64,000 nucleotides of DNA, from contig JBBIMP010000026.1 of the NCBI GenBank assembly GCA_037444305.1, positions 12,450-76,449 on the forward strand, written 5' to 3'. The notes beneath the pieces are model-generated. The model was not told the DNA's origin. It did not search any database and was given only the letters and a program-made list of their open reading frames with translations. The DNA is from JBBIMP01 sp037444305 (lineage in GTDB: Bacteria > Acidobacteriota > UBA6911). Of the stretch, positions 7,308-15,476 are shown piece by piece. The position numbers and the translations under genes were made by a program. Within the stretch, counting starts at the first letter, position 1, and every line of letters begins with the position of its first letter.

Positions 7308-9680
7308 ATGACCATGAAGCTCGAATTCGGAAAGAAGCGCGGGATTTATGCGGACGTCACCAAGAAGATGAAGAAAGGGGCGGAACCCCTTACGGGGGAG
7401 GAGGTCAGCCAGTTCGAGCTTCTGGACCTCTGCTATCGGGCGCTCTGCGCGCTGCTGTACAACTACGTGCCTACCTCGGGGCATCCGGGCGGCTCAATTT
7501 CCTCGGGCAGGTTCGTGCAGGGAATACTGTTCGATGCCATGGACTACGACCTCTCCGATCCGGCGCGGCAGGACGCGGACATAATTTCCTACGCCGCCGG
7601 GCACAAGGCGATGGGGCTCTATTCGATCTGGGGCCTCCGCGACGAGGTTGCGCGCATGGGGGATTCCTCCCTTTTGCCGAAAGACAAGCGGATGCGGCTC
7701 CGGCTTGACGACCTGCTCGGCTTCCGGAGAAACCCGGTTACGAGCACCCCGCTGTTCAAGAAATTTGGCTCGAAGGCGCTCGACGGACACCCGACGCCTG
7801 CGACACCCTTCATCCGGCTCTCCACCGGCGCCTCCGGCGTGGGCGTGGGAAGCTCGCTGGGACTGGCCTACGCCGCGAAAGACTACTTCGGCGCAGCCAG
7901 CCCGATGATTCACATTGTGGAAGGCGAAGGGGGAATGACGCCGGGGCGCGTCGCCGAGGCGGTTGCTGCTGCGGCCACGGCATCGCTGGGCAATGTCATA
8001 CTGCACCTGGACTGGAACCAGGCCTCGATCGACTCCAACCGCGTCTGTCCCGAGGACGGCCTCCCGGGCGAGTACGTGCAGTGGACCCCGATGGAGTTCT
8101 TTCACATGCACGACTGGAACGTGGTCTACGTGCCGGACGGACGCAACTTCCAGCAGGTGATCGGCGGCCAGCGCCTGGCGGCCTCCATCGACAACGGCCA
8201 GCCGACCGCCGTTGTCTACCGGACGCTCAAGGGTTGGAATTACGGCATCGAGGGCAGAGTTTCGCACGGGGCCGGACACAAACTCTGTTCCGACGGGTTC
8301 TGCCAGGCCGTGTCGGAGCTGACCGGAAAAGCCGACATCCTGCTCCCGTCGTGCGAGGGCGAGGAGCAGCGCTGCGCGGCTGACGAAGGCGGCAAGGACA
8401 TCCTGGAGACCTGTTTCTGGGAGTCGCTCCACCTGGTCAGGCGGGTGCTGGAGATGAACCGGCACGGCGTGGAGGCGCTGGCGGCTCGCCTGGCGGCAGC
8501 GCGCGGCCGGCTCGACAAGCTGGTTAGGCAGCCCCGCGAGGCTGCGCCGCAGGTTGAAAGAGTATACGAGATTGCGGGCGATGGGCTGCGGATTCCCGAG
8601 GAACTCCGGCTGGCGCCGGGCACCGTGACCACCCTGCGAGGCGAGCTCGGACGCGCCCTGCAGTATTACAATAAAGCCTCGGGCGGAGCATTCTTCACCG
8701 CAGCGGCCGACCTGCTGGGCTCGACGAGCGTAAACGTCATAGGGCAGGGATTCGATGAAGGCTACTGGAACGCGGTGTCAAATCCGGGATCCCGGATTCT
8801 GTCGATCGGCGGGATCTGCGAAGATGCCATTTCCGGGATCCTCTCGGGCCTGTCCACGTTTGGGCACCACATCGGCGTGGGCTCCTCTTACGGCGCCTTC
8901 ATCGCGCCGCTGGGGCACATCGCGGCAAGGCTGCACGCCATCGGCGCGCAGGCGCGCCGCGAGCTCACGGGCGATCCCTACAATCCGATGATTCTGATCT
9001 GCGCGCACGCAGGCCTCAAAACCGGCGAGGACGGGCCGACGCACGCCGACCCACAGCCGCTGCAGATCCTGCAGGAGAACTTTCCCCACGGCACCGCCAT
9101 CACCCTGACGCCATGGGAGCCTGCGGAGATCTGGGCCCTGCTCACGACGGCTCTGGCCAAGCGGCCGGCGCTGATCGCCCCATTCGTCACGCGGCCCAAT
9201 GAAAAGATCCTGGACCGCGTCAAATTGGGGCTGGCGCCGCCGGAAGAGGCGGCCAAGGGTGTCTACCTTCTCCGGAAACCCTCCGGGAAAGGGGAGGGCA
9301 CGGTGGTTCTGCAGGAGAGCGCGGCGACCTACGCGTTCGTCGAAGAGGCGCTGCCGTTGCTCGACAAGGATGGCGCCGATCTCTGGATTTACCACGTATC
9401 GAGCGCCGAGCTGTTCAACATGCTGCCGCTGGAGGAGAGGCAGGCCATCTTCCCCGATGAGCGGGCGAGGGAGGCGATGGGCATCACGGGCTTCACGCTG
9501 CCGACCATGTTCCGCTGGGTGTGCTCCGAGTTCGGCAGAACGCACACCCTGCATCCCTTTCAGAAGGGGCATTTCCTCGGGAGCGGGCAGGGGGAGATTG
9601 TGCTGGCGGAGGCCGGGCTCGACGGCAAGAGCCAGCACCAGGCGATCCGCAAGTACCTCGAGGCGCGAAGGCGCGGATAG
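7308..9680 (+). CDS. Transketolase-like TPP enzyme, single long chain
   Basis: The 790-residue protein has transketolase architecture: an N-terminal TPP domain (TSGHPGGSISSGRF, AAGHKAMGLYSIWG, then GEGGMTPGRVAEAV with LDWNQASID as the cofactor/metal motif), a central Pyr domain with GICEDAISGILSGLSTFG and SSYGAFIAP, and a C-terminal domain. Ordinary transketolases have about 630-670 residues, so this one carries extra sequence, chiefly in the linker around residues 330-450. It would transfer a two-carbon ketol unit in the pentose phosphate network, or it may belong to a related subgroup with another acceptor. The ATG at 7308 follows AGAAAGGA; an internal Met two codons later is possible. Confidence 0.8.
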   Translation: MTMKLEFGKKRGIYADVTKKMKKGAEPLTGEEVSQFELLDLCYRALCALLYNYVPTSGHPGGSISSGRFVQGILFDAMDYDLSDPARQDADIISYAAGHKAMGLYSIWGLRDEVARMGDSSLLPKDKRMRLRLDDLLGFRRNPVTSTPLFKKFGSKALDGHPTPATPFIRLSTGASGVGVGSSLGLAYAAKDYFGAASPMIHIVEGEGGMTPGRVAEAVAAAATASLGNVILHLDWNQASIDSNRVCPEDGLPGEYVQWTPMEFFHMHDWNVVYVPDGRNFQQVIGGQRLAASIDNGQPTAVVYRTLKGWNYGIEGRVSHGAGHKLCSDGFCQAVSELTGKADILLPSCEGEEQRCAADEGGKDILETCFWESLHLVRRVLEMNRHGVEALAARLAAARGRLDKLVRQPREAAPQVERVYEIAGDGLRIPEELRLAPGTVTTLRGELGRALQYYNKASGGAFFTAAADLLGSTSVNVIGQGFDEGYWNAVSNPGSRILSIGGICEDAISGILSGLSTFGHHIGVGSSYGAFIAPLGHIAARLHAIGAQARRELTGDPYNPMILICAHAGLKTGEDGPTHADPQPLQILQENFPHGTAITLTPWEPAEIWALLTTALAKRPALIAPFVTRPNEKILDRVKLGLAPPEEAAKGVYLLRKPSGKGEGTVVLQESAATYAFVEEALPLLDKDGADLWIYHVSSAELFNMLPLEERQAIFPDERAREAMGITGFTLPTMFRWVCSEFGRTHTLHPFQKGHFLGSGQGEIVLAEAGLDGKSQHQAIRKYLEARRRG

Positions 9681-9722
9681 TCCCCCGATATTTGGGGGTC
9701 AAGACGAAGGCGGGAGGAAGTC

Positions 9723-11396
9723 CTAGGGCCGGGGAGCAGGTTCCGCCGGGGCCGGATGCGGTCCGCTTGCTGCCCACTCTGCCCGGGCTTCGGCGTTTTC
9801 GGGATCGAGCTCGAGAACCCTCGCCAGGAACATTTTGGCCTCGTCGTAACGGCCCTCCAGGCGCAGCAGCCGTGCCTGGTGCATCAGGATCCTGACAGTG
9901 GTGCGCACGTTGCCCCTCTTTAGGCGATCATAGCCCGCCCTGGCGCCGTCCACCCACTTGGAAACGCTCTCGAGACCGCTGGCGCCGACGCCGGCAACCC
10001 TATCCGTTATTCCCGGGCGAACCCAGGCAATGGCGGCCAGCAGGAGGGCTGCGGCAGCAAGCGTCATCCTGAGGCCGCGCCGGTGATGCGACCTGCTCTC
10101 CGGGAGGGCGGTCGGTGATTCCACTGCACCAGCCGGTGGCCGGACCTCGGAGGCTGGAGCCGGCGGCGACACGGGCGCCGGGCTTTCAAACCCGGCTCCG
10201 GAGGCCTGCTCCCGGGCTTCGGCGGTCATCCGGGAGGAGTCATTGGGAGGTTCCGGCGCCGGATCCGGGACAACGCCCGGTCCGTCTCCTGTTTCGAGAC
10301 TGGGCAGTGCCCTGTCCCCTTCGAATGCGATCCGAGCCAGGATGGAGAGGTCAGGGTCTTCCCGCTCCGGGCGGGATGTCTGTATGGCACGGCTGAATTC
10401 GGAAATCTCGGAAAGCAGCCTGTTCAGGGACATGTAGTCGCTGTCCGACCCCGGCGAAGCCAGCTCCTCCGCCTCCCGGAGGAGGACGGGAAGGCCCGGG
10501 GGCGCTCCGGTCCCGGCGGCGGATTCCCTCAGCCGCGGGAGGAAGGCCTGGATTTCGGCCCGCATCAACCGGGAGTCCTCGGTTGTGTCGGCGAGCAACT
10601 GCCTTGCCGCCCAGCCCAATTCCTCCATGGTCTGGTGTCGTTCTCCGGGATCCTTTGCCAGGCATCTGTCCAGCAGAGGCCACAAGCCCAGAGGGTACAG
10701 CGGATGCTTCTCGATGGCCGGCACCTGGTCCGTGAAGAGGATGTGATCCAGGGCACGCCCGCTGTTTTCGTCGTGGAAAGGGTGGGTCAGGGTCAACAAC
10801 TCGTAGAAGGCGAGGCCGAGGGAAAAAACATCCGCCCTCTCGTCCGCAGGCTTTCCCTCGATCTGCTCGGGCGACAGGTAGATGCGCGAACCCCAGCGGA
10901 TGGCAGGCGGGCTGGTCCGCCCGAGAAGGAGCCGGCCGATGCCGAAGTCGCATACCTTCAGGGATCCCTCGGGGGTGAGATGGAGGTTTCCGGGCCGCAG
11001 GTCCAGGTGCACGATCCCATGCCTGTGGGCGAAAGCCAGCCCCTCGGTTGCCTGGATCAACAGGGAAGTGGCCGCCTCGACCGGCAGGACGGTTTCCCCG
11101 CGGATCAGGTACTCGAGGCTCCGGCCTGCGAGAAATTCCGAGACCGTGTAGGCGATGCCGTGCTCTTCACCAAAATCCTGGAGCGTCGAAATGTTCGCAT
11201 GCTTCAGCCGCGTGACGCTCCGGCACTCCGCGGCAAGTTGGCGCCGGAGTTCCGGATCCCAACGGATTCCCTCCGCCAGGACTCGGAGCGCGGCCTCCCG
11301 GCCTGTCTCCTCGTGGCGACACCGGTAGACGGTGCCTATCGATCCTTTGCCCAATCGCTCCAGCAACCGGTACCCGCCCAGCTGAACAACGGTCAT
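9723..11396 (-). CDS. Membrane-anchored Ser/Thr protein kinase-like protein, atypical active site
   Basis: An N-terminal Hanks-type kinase domain (P-loop LGKGSIGTVY at residues 15-24, DFG, SPEQI) is followed by a Pro/Ala-rich linker, one transmembrane span (TLAAAALLLAAIAWV) and a C-terminal TPR-like segment (ARLLRLEGRYDEAKMFLARV). Two catalytic positions deviate: the ATP-anchoring lysine of the VAIK motif is Arg38 (EAALRVL) and the catalytic loop reads HLDLRPGN instead of HRDLKPxN. The catalytic Asp and DFG remain. It may be a weak kinase or a scaffolding pseudokinase. I chose the start at 11396 (MTVVQLGGYRLLERLG); an upstream ATG at 11504 adds 36 unlikely residues. Confidence 0.85.
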   Translation of the reverse strand: MTVVQLGGYRLLERLGKGSIGTVYRCRHEETGREAALRVLAEGIRWDPELRRQLAAECRSVTRLKHANISTLQDFGEEHGIAYTVSEFLAGRSLEYLIRGETVLPVEAATSLLIQATEGLAFAHRHGIVHLDLRPGNLHLTPEGSLKVCDFGIGRLLLGRTSPPAIRWGSRIYLSPEQIEGKPADERADVFSLGLAFYELLTLTHPFHDENSGRALDHILFTDQVPAIEKHPLYPLGLWPLLDRCLAKDPGERHQTMEELGWAARQLLADTTEDSRLMRAEIQAFLPRLRESAAGTGAPPGLPVLLREAEELASPGSDSDYMSLNRLLSEISEFSRAIQTSRPEREDPDLSILARIAFEGDRALPSLETGDGPGVVPDPAPEPPNDSSRMTAEAREQASGAGFESPAPVSPPAPASEVRPPAGAVESPTALPESRSHHRRGLRMTLAAAALLLAAIAWVRPGITDRVAGVGASGLESVSKWVDGARAGYDRLKRGNVRTTVRILMHQARLLRLEGRYDEAKMFLARVLELDPENAEARAEWAASGPHPAPAEPAPRP

Positions 11397-11634
11397 AGTC
11401 CCTGCTAAGGAATGAAAACGCTGATTGCCGGCAGACGTGCGCCCGGCGACAATGGTCTCCGTCCCGGATTTTCCGCCACTCCGGACATATCGGCCGGAAA
11501 ACACAGGTTGTTACGGCAAAATCGACCTGAAGGGGGAGGGTGCCCTGTAGCCTAATACCTGGCATAAGAATATTCGAAAAGCTTTGGGAAACATTTGAGT
11601 TGTGCCGGGGTCGGTTCTGTGCTAGAAGGTTGAA

Positions 11635-11651
11635 CTAGGTTAAATACTTAG
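11635..11651. promoter_or_regulatory. Candidate MarR operator (CTAGGT-N5-ACTTAG)
   Basis: A 17-bp imperfect palindrome lies 20 bp before the MarR start codon, in the 275-bp divergent region between the kinase and marR genes. Its AT-rich core (TAAAT) contrasts with the surrounding GC-rich DNA. Position and size fit autoregulation by a MarR dimer. Confidence 0.4.
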
Positions 11652-11671
11652 CGGCTTTACATAGTGAGACC

Positions 11672-12313
11672 ATGGCGCACGTGCCTGCGGAACATGGCAC
11701 GGCGGCTGGGAATGGGAATCATCCTGGAAGCGAAGGAGCGGAGCCGCAGGAGTTCCGGTTGCTCCGTTTCAGTCACATCTTCGCCTCGGTGGTTCGCGAA
11801 ATTCTCGAGGCGCGGCTCCTTCATCAGGTCTTTCCAGACTCCCTGACGCCGGCGCAGTTCCACCTGCTGAAAACAATCTCTTTGGAGGGCGGCCGCCAGA
11901 TGAGCGAGGTGGCGGACTTCCTCGGCGTCAGCATGCCCGCGGGCACGAAGGTGATCGACAAGTTCGAGCGCCTGGGCCTTGTAAGGCGGACACCGGGAAA
12001 GGCCGACCGGCGGGTGCGCGTCATTTCCGCCAGTCCCCGGGGGAAGAAGCTGGTCCGTGATTACGAAAAGCTTGTGGCCGAGCGCCTGGCCGCCACACTG
12101 CCGCTGTTCACATGCGCGGAGGTGAATCGCTTCACGCTCATGCTGGAGCGCCTCTCGCTCGAGCTGGCCCGCCCGGGGCGGAACGGGACGGGAACGTGCG
12201 TATGGTGCGCGGGCTATTGGGCGCCCGATTGCGCCGTGGGCACGCTTTTTGGTGGCTGTCCCTTTGTGAAGCTCCGTGCTGCGGAGCCCGCCAGGGGGGA
12301 TTTAAAGGAATGA
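11672..12313 (+). CDS. MarR-family regulator with C-terminal cysteine cluster
   Basis: The 213-residue protein has a winged-helix MarR core (residues about 27-165): FPDSLTPAQFHLLKTISLEG, then the recognition region MSEVADFLGVSMPAGTKVID and the wing RTPGKADRRVRVISASPRGK. After the core comes an unusual tail, CVWCAGYWAPDC then GGCPF, giving four closely spaced cysteines that could bind Zn or an Fe-S cluster or form a redox switch. It is the first gene of the kor-hdr array and its stop overlaps an upstream candidate start of korD (ATGA at 12310-12313). It most likely controls this array in response to redox state or an acyl ligand. Confidence 0.88.
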   Translation: MAHVPAEHGTAAGNGNHPGSEGAEPQEFRLLRFSHIFASVVREILEARLLHQVFPDSLTPAQFHLLKTISLEGGRQMSEVADFLGVSMPAGTKVIDKFERLGLVRRTPGKADRRVRVISASPRGKKLVRDYEKLVAERLAATLPLFTCAEVNRFTLMLERLSLELARPGRNGTGTCVWCAGYWAPDCAVGTLFGGCPFVKLRAAEPARGDLKE

Positions 12314-12366
12314 AGGAATACCGCCGGACGCGACGGCGGCGGGATTACGAATCGGGGGAACGAAGG

Positions 12367-12657
12367 ATGAAATACTGGCGAAAACCGCTGGACTTCGACC
12401 GGATCAAGGTGCCGCGCGGCGAAGTGCGCATCATTGTCGACCGGTGCAAGGGATGTGCCTTCTGCGTGGAGTACTGTCCGAAGGAGGTCCTGGTGATGTC
12501 CGAAGAGTTCAACCGCAAGGGTTACCACCCCCCGAAGGTAGTGAAGACCGGCGAGTGCGTGAACTGCAACCTCTGCGAGATGATCTGCCCCGACTTTGCG
12601 ATTTTCAGCGTCGAAGCCGGCCATAACCATCAGCCGGCAAGATCCGGCGCAGCCTGA
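12367..12657 (+). CDS. korD: 2-oxoacid:ferredoxin oxidoreductase, ferredoxin-like delta subunit
   Basis: A 96-residue protein with two 4Fe-4S motifs (CKGCAFCVEYCP and CVNCNLCEMICP) of the KorD/PorD type. It passes electrons from the TPP/Fe-S catalytic core to external ferredoxin. The start at 12367 (MKYWRKPLDFDRIKVPRGEV) matches the usual N-terminus. A second in-frame ATG at 12310, coupled to the marR stop and preceded by AAAGGA, would add 19 Arg-rich residues. It is first of the kor set, 36 bp before korA. Confidence 0.9.
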   Translation: MKYWRKPLDFDRIKVPRGEVRIIVDRCKGCAFCVEYCPKEVLVMSEEFNRKGYHPPKVVKTGECVNCNLCEMICPDFAIFSVEAGHNHQPARSGAA

Positions 12658-12693
12658 AGGTCACTTGAAATAATCGGGAACAAGGAGGATCCA

Positions 12694-13851
12694 GTGAAAA
12701 CCGACCCCGCGGGTGTCCTGACCGGCACCCACTATCTCGATGGCGACTACGCCTGCGGCGAGGGGGCGATGGCCGCAGGCTGCAGGTTTGTGGCCGGTTA
12801 CCCGATCACGCCTTCCACGGAGGTGGTCGAACGGATTGCCCGCCGGTTTCCGATGATGGGCGGCACCTTCATCCAGATGGAGGACGAACTGGCGAGCATG
12901 GCAGCCGTGGTCGGGGCCTCCTGGACGGGGACCAAGTCGATGACGGTCACCAGCGGGCCGGGCTTCAGCCTGATGATGGAGAACATCGGGCTGGCCTCCA
13001 TGATGGAAACCCCCTGCGTTGTGGTCAACGTGCAGCGTGCAGGCCCGTCCACCGGCATCCCGACAATGGTCGGTCAGGGGGACATGATGCAGGCGCGTTG
13101 GGGCTCGCATGGCGACTACTCCGTGATCGCGCTCTGCCCCAGCTCCCCGCAGGAGGCATTCGATTTGACGATCGATGCCTTCAACCTCTCCGAAACCTGG
13201 CGCGTGCCGGTGCTGATCATGATGGACGAATGCGTCGGGCACATGACGGAGAAGGTCGTGATCCCGTCCGCCGCGGAGATCGACGTGGTGCCGCGCAAGC
13301 TCACCGCCAAGCCTCCCGGACAGTTTCTGCCTTACCAGTCCAACGGCAACATGGTGTCGGAGTTTGCCCGGGCGGGCGACGGCTACCGGTTTCATGCCAC
13401 CGGCCTGACCCACGACGAGCGCGGCTATCCGGTCATGACCGCGGAGTGCCAGGAAAAATGCGTGCGGCGCATAGTCGACAAGATCCGGAAGAACGCCGAC
13501 AAGATCGTGCGCTTCGAGGAAAGGCGCATCGAGGATGCCGACGTGGTCCTCGTCTCCTACGGCATCACGTCGCGTGTGGCCCGCATGGGCATCGAGATGG
13601 CACGCAGGCAGGGCGTGAAGGTCGGGGTCCTCAGGCTCGTCGTCGTGTGGCCCTTCCCGGAAAAACGCATCCGGGAGCTGGCGGAGAAGGTAAAGGCCTT
13701 CGTGGTGCCGGAGATCAACTACGGGCAGGTGGTCCTCGAGGTCGAGCGCTGCGCCGCGGGCCGCGCCGCGGCGGTGCCGGTCGCGCACGGCGGCGGCGGA
13801 GTGCACGACCCCGAAGCCATCTGCAATGCGATCCTGGAGGCGGCGAAATGA
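12694..13851 (+). CDS. korA: 2-oxoacid:ferredoxin oxidoreductase, alpha subunit
   Basis: The 385-residue protein is KorA of the four-subunit 2-oxoglutarate:ferredoxin oxidoreductase family. It shows GEGAMAAGCRFVAGYPITPS at the TPP-domain start, FIQMEDELASMAAVVGASW, TSGPGFSLMMENIG and QRAGPSTGIPT, followed by the transketolase C-terminal-like domain II (VLVSYGITSRVARMG). With KorB it cleaves a 2-oxoacid and CoA to acyl-CoA, CO2 and reduced ferredoxin; 2-oxoglutarate is likely, but branched-chain or other 2-oxoacids cannot be excluded. Its stop overlaps the korB start by 4 bp (ATGA). GAGGAT lies close before the first codon. Confidence 0.92.
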   Translation: MKTDPAGVLTGTHYLDGDYACGEGAMAAGCRFVAGYPITPSTEVVERIARRFPMMGGTFIQMEDELASMAAVVGASWTGTKSMTVTSGPGFSLMMENIGLASMMETPCVVVNVQRAGPSTGIPTMVGQGDMMQARWGSHGDYSVIALCPSSPQEAFDLTIDAFNLSETWRVPVLIMMDECVGHMTEKVVIPSAAEIDVVPRKLTAKPPGQFLPYQSNGNMVSEFARAGDGYRFHATGLTHDERGYPVMTAECQEKCVRRIVDKIRKNADKIVRFEERRIEDADVVLVSYGITSRVARMGIEMARRQGVKVGVLRLVVVWPFPEKRIRELAEKVKAFVVPEINYGQVVLEVERCAAGRAAAVPVAHGGGGVHDPEAICNAILEAAK

Positions 13852-14750
13852 GCGCAACCATCGAAAGACGAGAGGTGAAGGCCGAGGATCATCCCATTGC
13901 TCCCTACCTGCGGATGGACCGCATGCCGCACATCTGGTGCCCCACCTGCGGCATCGGCACGGTAGTCAAATGCTACGCCACCGCACTGGGCGAGGCCGGC
14001 ATCGACCTGGACAAGGCCGCCATCGTTTCCGGCATCGGCTGCACCGGAAGGGTGGCGGGCTACATGAAGCTGGATGCGTTCCACACCACCCACGGACGCG
14101 CCCTGCCGTTCGCCACCGGCCTGAAGCTGGGGAGGCCCGAGCTGCTGGTGACGGTATTCTCGGGCGACGGGGACCTGGTGGGCATCGGCGGCAACCATTT
14201 CATCCACACGGCGCGCAGGAACATGGACCTGCTGGTGGTCCTGGTGAACAACTTCATATACGGGATGACCGGAGGCCAGAATGCGCCCACCACGCCCATG
14301 ACCGCGCGGTCCTCCACGATGCCGTTCGGCAACTTCGAAAGGCCCTTCAACATCCCGCACCTGGCGGCCAGCAGCGGGGCGAGCTACGTCGCCCGTTGGA
14401 CGTGCCTCCACTTCCGCCGCCTGACGCAGTCCTTCAAGGAAGCCATGCAGCGCAAGGGCTTCCGGCTGATCGAGGTGATTGCGCCGTGCTCGACGCTCTA
14501 CGCGCGGCTCAACAAGCTGGGAACGGGACTCGACCTGATGCGCTTCTACCACGACAACGCCGAAATCCGGCACGGCGCCGACACCAGGGAACTGGACATC
14601 GATTTCCAGGGGAGGATCGTCTGCGGGAAGTTCGTGGACCAGGAACGGCCCACGTTCAGCGAGATGATGGACGAGCATTACCGGCAGATCCTCGGTGACA
14701 GGTACCGGCCGATGCCGCCGGAAGGGGGGATGATCCATGGACAGGACTGA
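13848..14750 (+). CDS. korB: 2-oxoacid:ferredoxin oxidoreductase, beta subunit
   Basis: A 300-residue TPP-binding KorB subunit. The cysteine motif IWCPTCGIGTVVKC and a further GCTGRVAG supply ligands of the proximal 4Fe-4S cluster. GDGDLVGIGGNHFIHTARRN and NNFIYGMTGGQNAPTTP form the TPP-diphosphate/Mg site. The start overlaps the korA stop and its end overlaps korC by 14 bp, so the three catalytic genes are translationally coupled. Compared with the second KorB in this window (32014-32841) it has CPTC rather than CAGC at the cluster and a different middle region, so the two operons are not recent duplicates. Confidence 0.92.
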   Translation: MSATIERREVKAEDHPIAPYLRMDRMPHIWCPTCGIGTVVKCYATALGEAGIDLDKAAIVSGIGCTGRVAGYMKLDAFHTTHGRALPFATGLKLGRPELLVTVFSGDGDLVGIGGNHFIHTARRNMDLLVVLVNNFIYGMTGGQNAPTTPMTARSSTMPFGNFERPFNIPHLAASSGASYVARWTCLHFRRLTQSFKEAMQRKGFRLIEVIAPCSTLYARLNKLGTGLDLMRFYHDNAEIRHGADTRELDIDFQGRIVCGKFVDQERPTFSEMMDEHYRQILGDRYRPMPPEGGMIHGQD

Positions 14751-15333
14751 AATACGCATCACCGGCTTCGGAGGGCAGGGCGTCATCCTCGCGGGGTACA
14801 TCATCGGCAAGGCCTGCGCGGTGAATGCCGGCCGCAACGCCACCATGACCCAGAGCTTCGGCCCCGAGGCGCGTGGTTCGGCCTGCAGCACCACGCTGGT
14901 CGTCGCCGACGAGGAGATTCTCTACCCCTACATTCAGCGCCCCGACGTTTTCGTCGTGATGTCGGCCGAGGGCTGCGAAAAGTACCTGGACGAACTGAAG
15001 GAGGGAGGGACGCTCATCTACGAGAAGGACCTGGTGCGCCCCCGCCTCGCGGAGGGGAGGAAGTCTTACGGGATCCCATCGACGAGGATCGCGGAATCCC
15101 TGGGAAGGGTGATCGTGCAAAACATCGTCATGCTCGGTTTCGTCGCCGCGGTCACGGGTATCGCGACGCGCGCGGAGATGCGCGAGGCTGTCCGTTCGTC
15201 GGTGCCGCCGGGGACGGAGGAAACCAACCTCAGGGCGTTTGATGCCGGCTATGACTATTTCGTGCAGGAGTACGCCGGGCCGGCAGAGGCGGGACAGGAC
15301 GGGGAGGCGACACAGGCCGCGCCGCCGTCCTGA
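14737..15333 (+). CDS. korC: 2-oxoacid:ferredoxin oxidoreductase, gamma subunit
   Basis: A 198-residue KorC/PorG-type gamma subunit: ITGFGGQGVILAGYIIGKAC at the N-terminus, the conserved TQSFGPEARGSACSTTLVV and PGTEETNLRAF near the end. This domain contributes to CoA binding in the complex. It overlaps korB by 14 bp and is the last kor gene; 143 bp separate it from the first hdrA gene on the same strand, without an obvious terminator, so read-through into the hdr genes is likely. The final 20 residues (GPAEAGQDGEATQAAPPS) are a low-complexity extension not usual in the family. Confidence 0.92.
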   Translation: MDRTEIRITGFGGQGVILAGYIIGKACAVNAGRNATMTQSFGPEARGSACSTTLVVADEEILYPYIQRPDVFVVMSAEGCEKYLDELKEGGTLIYEKDLVRPRLAEGRKSYGIPSTRIAESLGRVIVQNIVMLGFVAAVTGIATRAEMREAVRSSVPPGTEETNLRAFDAGYDYFVQEYAGPAEAGQDGEATQAAPPS

Positions 15334-15476
15334 CCGTACGGGAGAAGGGAGGCATCCGGAAGCGTTACACGCGGAGCCACGGAGAGGCCCGGAGAGATCC
15401 GTGAATTCTCGCCATGTCACAGCTTCCGGATTGAGCGCTCTCGGGACAGCGGCAGGCAGATTGGAGGAAGGCAAAG

